A stretch of DNA of 64,000 nucleotides from Gemmata sp051859125. GTDB taxonomy: Bacteria > Planctomycetota > Planctomycetia > Gemmatales > Gemmataceae. This document shows, piece by piece, positions 25,801 through 35,400 of this stretch (within the stretch, counting starts at the first letter, position 1; the number at the start of each line of letters is the position of its first letter). The DNA lies in assembly GCF_051859125.1 (NCBI RefSeq), contig NZ_JBHYGG010000101.1, forward strand, positions 1-64,000, written 5' to 3'. The notes below the pieces were generated by a model, which was not told where the DNA came from, searched no databases, and worked only from the letters and a program-made list of their open reading frames with translations. Made by a program: the position numbers and the translations under genes.

Positions 25801-26275
25801 GATGTGCATCCTGTCCGCGATCGTCGGGGTGCGGGCCGCGGGGGTGGACATCAACATCTTCGTGCAGATCGGGTTCGTCGTCCTCGTCGGCCTCGCGGCC
25901 AAGAACGCCATCCTGATCGTCGAGTTCGTGAACCAGAAGCGGGCCGCCGGTGAACCGCTCCGCGCCGCCGTCATCGACGCGAGCGTCGCCCGGCTCCGGC
26001 CGATCGTGATGACGAGCGTGGCGTTCATCCTCGGCGTGGTGCCGCTGGTGCTGGCGAAGGGGGCCGGGGCCGAGATGCGGGCGACGCTCGGTGTCGCGGT
26101 GTTCTCGGGCATGCTCGGCGTCACGATCTTCGGCGTCATGCTCACGCCGGTGTTCGCCTACGTCATCGGCCGGCTGAAGCCGGACGCCCCGAGGCCGGCC
26201 GCGACGGAGCCCGCGCCCGCGGCACCCCCGCCCGCGCCGACGGGAGGGGCCGCCGATGTCCCGCACGCGCCGTGA
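22859..26275 (+). CDS. RND multidrug efflux pump (HAE1/AcrB-like) with an extra membrane insert
   Basis: A 1138-residue hydrophobe/amphiphile RND pump. It opens with MFARFFIDRPIFAWV, has the paired proton-relay aspartates D415/D416 in the fourth helix, GLAAKNAILIVEF for the lysine in helix 10, and the two large periplasmic loops. Between helix 6 and helix 7 (about 505-590) it carries an insertion absent from AcrB-type pumps. The insert has a His-rich stretch (RERHAHK... and HGHG) followed by two extra hydrophobic segments near 530-545 and 556-575. The C terminus is a Pro/Ala-rich tail. Together with the upstream adaptor it should export amphiphilic compounds using the proton-motive force; substrates cannot be inferred. 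It overlaps the next gene by 20 bases. Confidence 0.93.
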   Translation: MFARFFIDRPIFAWVISIVIVLAGLAAAVTLPVAQYPEITPPSVQVSATYPGANAKDVADTIAAPIEQQVNGVEKMLYMSSVSANDGSYNLTVTFQLGTDLNMAQVLVQNRVQLATAQLPVEVQRQGLTIKKKSPNILLVVSLYSPDSSHTQLELSNYATIQLKDEIARLDGVGDVNLFGQQDYSMRAWLDPDKLNSFKLTTTDVVNAIQAQNVQVAAGQIGQEPAPPGQALQLTLSTQGRLTTAAEFGKIVVKAGQTNSDGTLGAAVTLDQVSRVVLGAKSMDQQNTLDGGPAIGLAIYQLPGSNALDVADSVKAKMDSLSKRFPDGIKYAIRYDTTPFITQSIEEVFHTLRDAIILVAIVVLLFLQDWRAVILPMIDVPVSLTGTFAVMFLFGFSLNNLTLFGLVLAIGIVVDDAIVVLENIETWIAKGFDPRSATIKAMDEVTGPIIAITLVLSSVFLPSALLPGITGEFFRQFALTIAAAMVISATNAMTMTPARAVAIFAARERHAHKQGAAAGHGHGTEALPWWGICALLGWLSVVVLDHFFHHPAGAKGYALQAAYAVPGVVIGWFAADRINAFLAWVFKWFNKGFDVVTRVYGRTIAGFLRLALIVLVVYGGLIGLTFWGLTHTPVGFVPMQDKGYLVVSVQLPDAASLQRSSAVLARVDKICRDEKGVAHTIGIGGYSLLLSANGSNYASMFVVLEDFDVRKDDPEKNGFAILFRLQDKLRREIQDAAVLVLPPPPVDGLGTAGGFKIMVQDRGSMGYGELDNETLKMVRKADKTPGIGTTSTQFKAAIPQLYADIDRTRCIQMGVSVSDVFDTLQSYLGSTFVNNFNLFGRTWQVNVQADAPYRASAEYVKNLRVKNIKGEMVPLGSVATIRDATGPAFVQRYNMYPAAAINGSLDPGTSSGDGIRIIDTVAKDTLPQQMTTEWTELFYLQLLEGDSAIWAFVGAVVLVYLILAAMYESWTMPAAIILVMPMCILSAIVGVRAAGVDINIFVQIGFVVLVGLAAKNAILIVEFVNQKRAAGEPLRAAVIDASVARLRPIVMTSVAFILGVVPLVLAKGAGAEMRATLGVAVFSGMLGVTIFGVMLTPVFAYVIGRLKPDAPRPAATEPAPAAPPPAPTGGAADVPHAP

Positions 26276-26552
26276 CGAACCGGACGAGGACGAAGAGGAC
26301 TGGGACGACGGGGACGACTACGACCCCGAAGACCCGGAGACCTATCCCGCGGGGCTGTACGACGACGACGGACCCGCTACCGTCCCGTGCCCGCACTGCC
26401 GGGCCGAGATCCTCGAGGACTCGGAACGGTGCCCGCGGTGCGGCGAGTACCTCTCGGCCGAGGACGCGCCGCGCCAGGTGTCGGGAACCGCGTGGGTCGT
26501 CCTCGTTCTGATGCTCGTCGCGATTCTGTTGACGGTGCTGGGGATCGGGTGA
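26256..26552 (+). CDS. Small acidic zinc-ribbon membrane protein
   Basis: A 98-residue protein with an acidic N-terminal half rich in Asp and Glu (about 8-38), a zinc ribbon formed by C45xxC48 and C59xxC62 (CPHC and CPRC), and one C-terminal membrane helix at about 77-97. The architecture resembles tail-anchored 'zinc-ribbon domain' proteins common in planctomycetes. It overlaps the end of the RND pump gene by 20 bases, which suggests cotranscription, although a role in efflux is only a guess. Convergent with the glycosyltransferase, whose stop is 4 bases away. Confidence 0.8.
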   Translation: MSRTRRDEPDEDEEDWDDGDDYDPEDPETYPAGLYDDDGPATVPCPHCRAEILEDSERCPRCGEYLSAEDAPRQVSGTAWVVLVLMLVAILLTVLGIG

Positions 26553-26556
26553 GCGG

Positions 26557-27813
26557 TCAGCCCTGTGGCTGAATGAACCCGTGCCGGATGAGGGCGATCA
26601 CGAGCCGCTTCGCGGTGTCGTCCCAGCGGAACTGCGTGGCCCGTTCCGCGGCCGCGGCTCCCAGAAGCCGAGCCGTTTCCCCGTCTCGATAAACCAACCG
26701 CATCGCCGACCGGATGTCGCCGTCGTCCGGGTCGGACCACGTCCCCTCGTAGACCGCGTTCTGCGCCCGGGCCGGCCGCCACCGCACCTCGTACCCCGAC
26801 CGCGAGTCGAAGAACGCCCCGACCCCGCCGAACCGCGACGAGATCAGCGGCACCCCGCACGCCATCGCTTCCAGCAGGTGCAGGCCGAAACCCTCGCCGG
26901 CCGAGGCGTTAACGAACACGCTCAGCGAGCGGTACCAGTCCGCCAGTTCGGTCGGGGAGAGGTGCGTGTCGAGCACCTCGACGCGGGCGTCGCCGCGCGT
27001 TTCCACCCGCGGCGAGTTCGGCGTGATCTTCACCCGCAGCCGCACGCCCGGGTCCGACGGGAACTCGCGCTGGAACAGGTCGATCACCCGCTGCACGTTC
27101 TTCCGCAGCCCGCCCTCGTCGAGAGCGCCGGCGGTGCCGAAGGTGGTGACCGGTCGCCCGCGGACCGGTGCGGGCACATCGGGGAGGAGCGAGAACGTGG
27201 CGGGGTCGTAGCCCAGCGGCACGACTTCGATCGGCACGCGCACCCCGTTGGCCCGGAAGCACCGGCGGCCCCACGCGCTCGGCACCAGCACCAACCCGCA
27301 GCGGTTCAGTTGCCGCACGGATCCGGGCGGGAGGGTGTCGGTCTCCCACATGGTGAACGCGGCGGTGCGGTGGTCGGGCCGGTAGCGCTTCAGGAGGTGC
27401 GGCGGGGCGACGGCGAGGCGGACGTTGTGCGAGCGGCGGCGCTGTTCGGTCGGCCGCAGCTCGACCGGCACGAGTTGCTTGCGGAAGCAGGCCCGGCGGT
27501 CGCGGCACACGTTGATCCCGGCGTGCGTCAGCCCCTTCAGAATGTTGAGGACGAGGTGGTCGTACCCGCCGAGGCCGAGCACGTGACCGGCCAGGAACAG
27601 TGGCGGCCCGGCGCGCCGGGCCTCGACGGGCGCGGCGTCGCGGGCGTCGGGGAGTTCGTTGAACAGCTTGCGGGTGAAGGTGCCGACCCGGCCGCTCAGG
27701 AGCAGGCGGCCGCCGCGGGCCGCCGCGGGCCAGAACGTGTCGTAGGCGGTGAGGAGGCGGAACTTGAGCCGCACCGCACGGACCGCGAGCCCGACGTGGG
27801 CGACGAGTGACAC
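26557..27813 (-). CDS. GT-B fold glycosyltransferase (GT4-like)
   Basis: A 418-residue glycosyltransferase. The N-terminal half has a Gly-rich HVLGLGGYDHL motif near 77-87. The C-terminal half has the nucleotide-sugar segment TFGTAGALDEGGLRKNVQR (split about 224-242) and the family signature FVNASAGEGFGLHLLEAMACG (split near 300-320) with GVPLISSRFGG after it, as in GT4 enzymes where the EGFGL..E residues bind the donor. GTG start with GGAGG eight bases upstream. No polysaccharide cluster is present, so the acceptor is unknown. It is isolated between a convergent small gene and an unrelated upstream gene. Confidence 0.85.
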   Translation of the reverse strand: MSLVAHVGLAVRAVRLKFRLLTAYDTFWPAAARGGRLLLSGRVGTFTRKLFNELPDARDAAPVEARRAGPPLFLAGHVLGLGGYDHLVLNILKGLTHAGINVCRDRRACFRKQLVPVELRPTEQRRRSHNVRLAVAPPHLLKRYRPDHRTAAFTMWETDTLPPGSVRQLNRCGLVLVPSAWGRRCFRANGVRVPIEVVPLGYDPATFSLLPDVPAPVRGRPVTTFGTAGALDEGGLRKNVQRVIDLFQREFPSDPGVRLRVKITPNSPRVETRGDARVEVLDTHLSPTELADWYRSLSVFVNASAGEGFGLHLLEAMACGVPLISSRFGGVGAFFDSRSGYEVRWRPARAQNAVYEGTWSDPDDGDIRSAMRLVYRDGETARLLGAAAAERATQFRWDDTAKRLVIALIRHGFIQPQG

Positions 27814-27874
27814 TGCGAGACCCTCCGCGTTGATGGCGGAGGGTCGGGAAAATCGGCGGGCGTGTCAAGTGCGG

Positions 27875-28333
27875 TTACGCGGTCGCGACCGCCCCGGCCG
27901 GGTACTCCGCGGGGGCGACGGCCTCGGACCGGGTGCCGGTGCGGAACCACCGCGGCGGGTACATGATCAGCCCCTGGAGCACGAGGACCATCGTGGCGAC
28001 GTAGCCGACGTCGAGCGCGAGTTGCGGGACGTTGTCGAAGAACAGCAGGTCGTGCAGGAGCTTGCCCATGAACGACTCACTGCCGTTGAACGTCTGGCCG
28101 GCGAGTTCGCGGAGCTGGCCCTCCCAGACGGTGAGCGGGCACGGCCAGCCCTTGATCGCCTCGACCGCGACGATGGCGATGGCGAGGAGGTGCGTGTAGC
28201 GGAACCACGGGTTCCGCACCCACTGCCACTTCAGCGCCGCCCCGGCGATGATGAGCAACTGACCGAAGATCACGTAAGCGACGTACGCGAGGTGAATGCC
28301 GACCACCAGGTCGGCGCACAAGCCGTACCACAT
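27875..28333 (-). CDS. DUF2784 membrane protein
   Basis: A 152-residue integral membrane protein matching the DUF2784 plan: VVGIHLAYVAYVIFGQLL in the first helix, WVRNPWFRYTHLLAIAIVAVE (split near 38-58) in the second, GWPCPLTVWEGQLRELAGQ near 62-80 between helices, and a last helix around 112-132. The conserved tryptophan-rich CPLTVWE motif is clear. I start it at the first ATG after the divergent Nif3-like gene region, giving the normal family length; the longer frame overlaps that gene in the opposite direction. Function of the family is unknown. Confidence 0.85.
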   Translation of the reverse strand: MWYGLCADLVVGIHLAYVAYVIFGQLLIIAGAALKWQWVRNPWFRYTHLLAIAIVAVEAIKGWPCPLTVWEGQLRELAGQTFNGSESFMGKLLHDLLFFDNVPQLALDVGYVATMVLVLQGLIMYPPRWFRTGTRSEAVAPAEYPAGAVATA

Positions 28334-28545
28334 ACCGCACCCTTGGGATGGCGTCCGAGTGTTGTTCGCAGAAGTGCTGCGTTCAGTAAGTTTGATCCCC
28401 CACGCCGCACGTTTATTCCGCGATTCCGCCCCCGCTCTGGACCGCGCACCCTCCGGCCGCGGCAGCGGCGGGCGCTCCTCCACTGGGCCTGCGACTCCCG
28501 TAAGATCTGACCCATCGGCCGCCCGCCCCGATGGAGGATTGTCCC

Positions 28546-29640
28546 GTGCCCACCGTCGCAGACTTCGCCGCGTACCTGGAGCGGTTCGCACCGTGCGCCA
28601 CGGCCGCCGAGTGGGACAACGTCGGGCTCCTGCTCGGCGACGCGGCCGCGAGCGTCGAGCGCATCATGACGTGCCTCACACTCACGCCGGACGTTGCGGA
28701 GGAAGCCGTCCGCGAGCGGGCGAACCTCGTCGTCTCGCACCACCCGATCTTCTTCCGGGCGATCAAGAAACTGACCGCGAACAGCAGCGACGGCAAGGTC
28801 GTGTTCCCGCTGATGAAGGCCGGCGTCGCGGTGTACTCCCCGCACACGGCGTTCGATAACTGTGCGGGCGGCATCAACGACTCTCTCGCTCAGCGGCTCG
28901 GAATCGTGAACCTGGTCCCGCTGCGGCCCCGCACGGCCGCGGCGCAGTGCAAGCTCGTCGTGTTCGTACCAGACGCGGACCTTCAAAAGGTGACGGACGC
29001 GGTGTTCGCCGCGGGGGCGGGGGTGATCGGCCAGTACCGCGAGTGCAGCTTCCGGCTCGCGGGGAAGGGGACGTTCTTCGGGACCGAGGCGACCAACCCA
29101 GTTGTCGGGCAGAAGGGCCGCCGCGAGGACGTGGACGAGTGGCGGCTCGAAGTGGTCGTGCCCGAGCGTAACGTCGCGGCCGTTCTCGCCGCGATGCGGA
29201 CGGCGCACAGTTACGAGGAGCCGGCGTTCGACGTGTACCCGCTCAAGCCCGGCACCGCCGGCGGCGAAGGGCGGATCGGCGACCTGGCGCAGCCCGTCAC
29301 GCTCGGCGAACTGGTCGCACGGGCGAAGGATCAGCTCGCGGCAGCGTCGGTTCAGGTGGTCGGCGACTTGAGCCGGACCGTGCGGAAAGTGGCGGTCGCG
29401 TGCGGCGCGGCGGGTGAGTTTCTCTCAGATTCGATACGGGCGAGTGCCGATGTCTTCGTCACGGGCGAACTGCGGTTCCACGACGCGCTGGCGGCACGGA
29501 GCGCCGGCGTGTGCGTCGTCGTTCCCGGGCACTACGCGACGGAGCGGCCGGCGGTCGAGGAGCTCGCCGCACGGCTCGCCGCCGAGTGGCCCGGGGTCAC
29601 CGCTTGGGCCAGCCGCGTCGAGCGGGACCCGCTCGCCTGA
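28546..29640 (+). CDS. Nif3-like dinuclear metal centre protein (DUF34/YbgI family)
   Basis: A 364-residue protein of the NIF3/YbgI family, hexameric rings with a two-metal site; proposed roles include GTP cyclohydrolase I-like or housekeeping metal-dependent functions but none is settled. Metal ligands are visible: HHP in VVSHHPIFF near 65 and SPHTAFDN near 98-105, with GHYATER near 330 (His and Glu). A middle insertion (about 120-250) carries the CutA-like domain with a PERNVAAVLAAMRTAHSYEEPA-like segment (split) as in longer bacterial members. GTG start at 28546 is chosen because GGAGG lies 9-13 bases upstream; the ATG at 28531 would sit on that Shine-Dalgarno. Stand-alone gene. Confidence 0.88.
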   Translation: MPTVADFAAYLERFAPCATAAEWDNVGLLLGDAAASVERIMTCLTLTPDVAEEAVRERANLVVSHHPIFFRAIKKLTANSSDGKVVFPLMKAGVAVYSPHTAFDNCAGGINDSLAQRLGIVNLVPLRPRTAAAQCKLVVFVPDADLQKVTDAVFAAGAGVIGQYRECSFRLAGKGTFFGTEATNPVVGQKGRREDVDEWRLEVVVPERNVAAVLAAMRTAHSYEEPAFDVYPLKPGTAGGEGRIGDLAQPVTLGELVARAKDQLAAASVQVVGDLSRTVRKVAVACGAAGEFLSDSIRASADVFVTGELRFHDALAARSAGVCVVVPGHYATERPAVEELAARLAAEWPGVTAWASRVERDPLA

Positions 29641-29719
29641 GCGGGGCCTCGCGAGGCGTTGACTTTCGCGGGCGGGCCGGGTATTCGCCGCGGACCAGGC
29701 AAGGAAGCCGGAGGTGACG

Positions 29720-29935
29720 ATGAGCGCTCGGTACGTAATTCTCGGTCTCGCCGTGGCGTGCGGCGTGTCGGCGTGGGCGTGGTGCCGGCCGTGCGAAAGC
29801 GTGGCCCGTGCCCAGGGTGCGGACGCGGTTCTGAAGGCGGAGCCGGTCGCTGCGGGCAGCACTCAGGAAGAGGCGCTGGCCCGCTACCGGACCAACGCCA
29901 GCCGCCACTGGAAGCAGATCGCGCTGAAGCGCTGA
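29720..29935 (+). CDS. Small exported protein of unknown function
   Basis: A 71-residue protein with a hydrophobic N terminus (SARYVILGLAVACGVSAWAW) that looks like a signal peptide or anchor, followed by a short hydrophilic part with a TQEEALARYRTNASRHWKQ helix. A strong GGAGG lies 5-9 bases before the ATG at 29720, which supports translation. I do not recognise the family. It is separated by 80 bases from the Nif3-like gene and by 100 from the helicase gene. Confidence 0.65.
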   Translation: MSARYVILGLAVACGVSAWAWCRPCESVARAQGADAVLKAEPVAAGSTQEEALARYRTNASRHWKQIALKR

Positions 29936-30034
29936 CCCCGCGTTCGCAACGGGTGGGGCAGACAACTGCGGGTGCGGCCTTATGATGGGGCGAGCGGGAC
30001 GCTCGGTCCGTCACAGTCGCACCCGGTTGATCGC

Positions 30035-32194
30035 ATGGCCCTCATCCACATCGAGCCCCTCCCGCGGCAGTGCTCGCCCGGCGTCGTCCTCGCGTTCGTG
30101 TGCAACGGCACGGGGCTCGACCGCAAGCACGTCGGCAAGATCGCGTTCGTCGGCCGCGGGGCGACCGTGGAGATCGCCGACGCGAAGGCCGCCGCGGCCG
30201 TTGCCGCGCTCGACGGCTCGCGGGTCCAGGAGCGGCCCGTGCGGGTCCGCTTCGCGGGCAAGGCCGACTTCACCGACGCCGACCACTTCGCACGACTCTC
30301 CAAACTCCTCGACCTCGAAGCCGCCGCCGAGCAGGAAGATGCCCGCCGCCGCGCGCAGGCCGAAGAGGGCTCGCCCGTCGGCGACGGCACCACCCTCATC
30401 AAGCTGGCGCTCCGCGACGCCGAGTTCGGTCTCGGGGGCCGGTTGCTTCTGACCTTCACCCGCAAGGCCGGCGACCGGCTCCCGCCGACACGGCTCCAAC
30501 CCGGCTCGCCGGTCATGCTAAGCCAGACGCACGTGAACCGCCGAGTGCCGTCGTACCGTGGGGTCGTGTTCGACCGCGACGCGGCCACCATCGGCGTCGC
30601 CATCGACCCGCCCGACGACGAAATTCCCGACGAGGCCGTGTGGCGGCTCGACCTGTCGCCCGACGAGGTCTCGCGCCTGCGGCAACAGGACGCGCTCCAG
30701 CGCGCGGCGGCCGCAACTGGCGACCGTCTCGCCGAACTGCGAGCTGTCCTGCTCGGCGAGCGGCCCCCGGACTTCGCGGGTCCCGCCGCACCTGAAGACT
30801 CACATCCCCTGCTCGCGAGTGAACTGAATTCGCCCCAGGTCGAAGCGATCGCACTCGCGCTCGCCGCGAAGGACGTGGCGATCGTCCACGGCCCGCCGGG
30901 CACCGGGAAGACGACGACGCTGGTTGAGTTGATCCGGCAGGCGGTCGCACGCGGCGACACCGTGCTCGCGTGCGCGCCGAGCAACCACGCGGTCGATAAC
31001 CTCTTCGAAAAGCTCCTCGCCGCCGGTGAACTCCCCGTGCGGCTGGGGCACCCGGCCCGGGTGATGCCCGAGTTGCGGTCGCGGGCCATCGACATCCTCG
31101 CCGAAAAGCACCCGGACGCCCGGCAGGCCCGCAAGGTCGCGAAGGAGGCGTTCGCGCTGTTCCGGCAGGCCGACAGGTGGACCCGCGACAAGCCGCAGCC
31201 CGGCGAGAAGGCCGCGCTGCGCCGCGAGGCCCGCCAGCTCCTCGGCGAGTCGCGGCGGCTCGAAGCGCTTGCGATCGAGCGAGTGCTGGAGGAGGCCCGG
31301 ATCGTGTGCGCGACCCTCACCGGTCTCGACAGCCAACTCCTCGGCAAGCGGCGGTTCGCGCTGGGCGTGATCGACGAAGCGTGCCAGTCGACCGAGCCGG
31401 CGTGCTGGCTCCCGCTGCTCCGTGCGGACCGCGTCGTCCTCGCCGGCGACCACTGCCAGTTGCCGCCGACCGTCCTGTCGCCGCAGGCCGCCGAGGACGG
31501 CCTCGCCGTCAGCCTGATGGAGCGCCTCGTCGGGCTGTTCGGCCCGGACGCCTCGCGGCTTCTGACGATCCAGCACCGCATGCACGCGGCGATCATGGGG
31601 TTCTCGAACGCCGAGTTCTACGAGAACGCACTGGTCGCGCACGACAGCGTCGCCAGTCACACCCTCCCCGGTCTCGACGGCGTCCGGGCCGAGCCGTTGA
31701 CCGAGACGCCCGCCGAGTTCCTGGACACCGCCGGGGCGAGCTACGACGAGGAACTGGAAGAGGACACCGGCAGCCGGCGGAACGTGCGGGAGGCGAGCCT
31801 CGCGGCACGCCAGGTGCGCGCGCTCCTCGCAGCGGGCGTGCGGGCCACGCAGATCGGTCTCATCACACCATATCGGGCGCAGGTGCGGCACCTCCGCGAC
31901 CTGCTCGCCGACGTCGAGGGATTGGAGATCGACAGCGTGGACGGGTTTCAGGGCCGCGAGAAGGAGGCCATCGTGGTGTCGCTGGTGCGGTCGAACACCG
32001 AGGGCGAGATCGGCTTCCTGAGCGACACCCGGCGAACGAACGTGGCGCTCACCCGGGCGCGGCGCAAGCTCGTCGTGATCGGCGACAGTGCGACCCTCTC
32101 GAACCATCCGTTCTACCAGCGGATGCTCGCGTATTTCGAGGGGATCGGCGCTTACCGCAGTGTGTGGGAGTTGGCCGACTCGGGAGCGGAATAG
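30035..32194 (+). CDS. UPF1/SMUBP2-like superfamily 1 helicase with DbpA-like N terminus
   Basis: A 719-residue helicase of the AAA_11/AAA_12 (DNA2/UPF1/SMUBP2) type. Walker A GPPGTGKTTT near 292, VLACAPSNHAVDNL (Ia) near 318, DEAC motif II near 448 (DEACQSTEPA), GDHCQLPPT motif III near 475, IQHRMH (IV) near 515, TPYRAQV (IVa) near 612, SVDGFQGREKE (V) near 633 and VALTRAR (VI) near 670. Residues about 1-75 resemble the RNA-binding domain found at the C terminus of DbpA/CsdA DEAD-box proteins (VGKIAFVGRGATVEIADAK, ALDGSRVQERPVRVRF). That would make it an RNA- or RNP-directed 5'-3' helicase; the N-terminal assignment is by eye only. Start chosen at the first ATG giving this domain. Confidence 0.88.
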   Translation: MALIHIEPLPRQCSPGVVLAFVCNGTGLDRKHVGKIAFVGRGATVEIADAKAAAAVAALDGSRVQERPVRVRFAGKADFTDADHFARLSKLLDLEAAAEQEDARRRAQAEEGSPVGDGTTLIKLALRDAEFGLGGRLLLTFTRKAGDRLPPTRLQPGSPVMLSQTHVNRRVPSYRGVVFDRDAATIGVAIDPPDDEIPDEAVWRLDLSPDEVSRLRQQDALQRAAAATGDRLAELRAVLLGERPPDFAGPAAPEDSHPLLASELNSPQVEAIALALAAKDVAIVHGPPGTGKTTTLVELIRQAVARGDTVLACAPSNHAVDNLFEKLLAAGELPVRLGHPARVMPELRSRAIDILAEKHPDARQARKVAKEAFALFRQADRWTRDKPQPGEKAALRREARQLLGESRRLEALAIERVLEEARIVCATLTGLDSQLLGKRRFALGVIDEACQSTEPACWLPLLRADRVVLAGDHCQLPPTVLSPQAAEDGLAVSLMERLVGLFGPDASRLLTIQHRMHAAIMGFSNAEFYENALVAHDSVASHTLPGLDGVRAEPLTETPAEFLDTAGASYDEELEEDTGSRRNVREASLAARQVRALLAAGVRATQIGLITPYRAQVRHLRDLLADVEGLEIDSVDGFQGREKEAIVVSLVRSNTEGEIGFLSDTRRTNVALTRARRKLVVIGDSATLSNHPFYQRMLAYFEGIGAYRSVWELADSGAE

Positions 32195-32462
32195 CGTGAT
32201 CTCAAGAAGGGTGCGGTTTCTGAGCGGGGCACTGCCAGAGGCGTTGCGTTGTCCCCGGCTCTCGTGCCACAAGATCCCAACTGCGCCCATTAATCGCTTG
32301 CAATTCGGAGGCGATCTGTGAAGATCAGCTCTCGTATCATTCAGACGAATGCTATGTGACAGGTCGCAAGATCGTGATTCGCCTTGCGACTTTATTGCTG
32401 TGAGCACTGCGCCGCACGTCCTGAGCCACCAGCGAACACCCACCACCCGAACCGGAACGATC

Positions 32463-35400
32463 ATGCCGAAGGCCCGCACCCTCTCCCGTTGGCCGATCTC
32501 AGTGGAAAAGCTCCTGGACTGGATGACGGCGTCCCCCGACCGGGCCGCGAGGTTTCGCCCCCACATCGAGGACCTTGAGGCTCGCGACCTCTGGGCCACG
32601 GTGACGGGCTTGAGCCCCATCAGCGGCACGTCCCTCGGAGGCACGACTGTCGTTATTTCCGGTACGTTCACTGGTACGATGCTTTCAGATTTCGCGGTCA
32701 CGTTCGAGGGGGTTCCAGCAACGGTCACAAGCTTTAACCCAATGGGGACCTCGGTCACCGTGACCTCCCCGGTAGGTGCAGCCAACTCCGTGGCCGATGT
32801 GATTGTGACCGACTCGGGTGGGGCCTCGGCCGACACGGCGGCGGACGACTACACGTACATCACGACGCCCACCGTCACTGCCCTCAGCCCGATTGGTGGC
32901 CTGCCCGCGGGTGGGACTTCGGTCACCATTACGGGCACCGGGTTCGCCGGCTTGGCCGGCACAGCCGCGGTCAAGTTCGGCGCAGTCAACGCGGCGTCGT
33001 ACGTGGTCAACTCGAACACCTCGATCACCGCCGTCGCCCCCGCGGGCGCGGCGGGGACCGTCGATGTAACCGTGACCAATGTCGTTGGGACGTCGGCCAA
33101 TACCGCCGCGGACGACTACACGTACCTCGCGATCCCGACGATTACGGCCCTCAGCCCGGGCGGTGGCCCGATCGCGGGTGGCAACTCCGTCGTCATCACG
33201 GGCACCGGGTTCGCCGCCCTGACGGGGGCTGCGAGCGTCATGTTCGGGGCGGTCAACGCGGCGTCGTACGTGGTCAACTCGAACACCCAGATCACGGCCG
33301 TGGCCCCCGCGGGCGCAGCGGGGTCCGTGAACGTGTCGGTGACGAACGCCATCGGAATGTCGGCCAACACCGCTGCCGACAATTACCTTTACGCGGCAGC
33401 GCCGACAGTCACCGGCGTGAGTCCGAACACGGGGGCCACGTTCGGCGGTACCACGATCACGATCACGGGCACCAACTTCTACAACGGCGCGACGGTGACG
33501 GTCGGGGGTACGCCGGCCACTGGGGTTACGGTGGTTGACGCCACAACGATCACCGCCACGACCCCCTCGGGAGGGGCAGGGGGCGTTGACGTCATCGTCA
33601 CCACGCCGAGCGGTGTTTCTGCGAATACGGCAGCGGACAACTACACCTACGTCCTTGTCGCGCCGCCAACTGTGACGGCGGTGAGCCCGACGGCAGGGCC
33701 AGTGGCGGGCGGGACGGTGCTCACGATCACGGGCACCAACTTCACGGGTGCGACGGGCGTCACCGTCGGCGGGGTGGCGGCGACCGCCGTCACGGTGGTC
33801 AACGCCACGACGATTACCGCGACGACGCCCGCGGGAACGGCGGGTATCGCGAACGTCGTCGTCAGTAACCCGGGCGGCCCGTCCGCCAACACCGCCGCGG
33901 ACGACTTCACCTACGTTGCCGCCCCGACGGTTACGGCGGTGAGCCCCGCGACCGGGCCGGCGGCCGGCGGCACCACGATCACGATCACGGGTACGAACTT
34001 CACGGGTGCGACCGGCGTCACGGTCGGCGGGGTGGCCGCGACCGCCGTCACGGTGGTCAACGCCACCACCATCACCGCCACGACCCCAGCGGGGACGGCG
34101 GGGATCGTGGACGTCATCGTCACCACCCCGGGCGGCCCGTCCGCGACCTCGGCCGCGTCGAAGTTCACCTACGTCGCTGCCCCGACGGTGACCTCGGTGA
34201 CCCCGCCCGGCGGGCCGGTAACCGGCGGGACGGCGATCACGATCACGGGGACCGGCTTCACGGGGGCCACGGCGGTCACCATCGGCGGGACCGCCGCGAC
34301 CAACGTCGTCGTCGTCAACGCCACCACCATCACCGCCACGACGCCGGCCCACGTCGCAGCCGTGTCGCCGGTTATCGTGACCACCCCGGGCGGGAATTCC
34401 GCCCCCGCGGTCGGGGCCACGTTCGCCTTCGACAGCACGGCCCCCACAGTCGTAATCAGTGCCCCGTCGGCCCCGTTCACGGTCGGGGCACCCGTCACGT
34501 TCACGATCACGTACACGGACGCGAACTTCACCGCCAGCAGCCTCACGGCGGCGAACGTGACCCTGAACAAGACGGGAACCGCGAACGGCACCGTGAGCGT
34601 GAGCGCGGGCACTGGGCCCGTTCGAACGGTGACCATCAGCAACATCACGGGCGACGGGACACTAGGGATCTCGATCGCCGCGGGGACGGCGGTCGACGTG
34701 GCTGGGAACCTCGCGCCCGCCGCGGGGCCGAGTACCACCTTCGTTGCGGCGGGCTCCAAGCTCGCGTCATTCGCGGTCGGCGGGGCCAACGGGGCGGTTC
34801 GGTTGCTGGACGACAGCGGGGTGCTGGTGAACAGCTTCCAACCGATCGCGGGGTACACCGGGCTGGTGTCGGTCGCCCTCGCCGACTTCGACGGGGACGG
34901 CACGGCGGACCTGGCGGTCGCCGCGGCCCTGCCGGCCGGCGTCGCCGGGCTGAGCACGAGCGCGGCGGGCAAGGTGTTCGTGTACGACGGGCTCGAACTC
35001 GCGAACGGCAAGCTGACGCTCGACCACACGTTCACCCCGTTCCTGAACTCCAACGGCCCCGGCCTGGCCACTGGGGCGTACATCAACGGGCTGAACATCG
35101 CCGCCGGGGACGTCAACGGGGACGGCAAGGTCGATCTGATCGCGGGCTCCCGCGGTGGGACCACCACGTCAGGGCGGGCCGAGTACGGCCGGCTCATCGT
35201 GGTCGCCCAGGGGGCGGCCGCCAACGGGTCGCAAGACACCTTCATCGGGTCCGGGTCCCAGGGCATCTTCCCGTTCGGCACGACCTATCAGAAGGGCGTG
35301 GTGGCGGCGGCCGGCGACCTCGACGGCGCCGTCAACGGGGCGGGCTTCACAACGGCCGAGATCGGGGTGACCCGCGGCGGCCCCGTCAACAGCTCGAACC

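Noticed and set aside
22670..26266. Long minus-strand frames antisense to the RND adaptor and pump
   Set aside because: The sense products are full-length RND components; the antisense translations are His/Asp/Arg-rich with no family.
32195..32462. N-terminal extension of the IPT/TIG protein from the start at 32349
   Set aside because: The upstream residues lack signal or planctomycete N-terminal character and the bases are AT-rich intergenic; the ATG at 32463 fits better.
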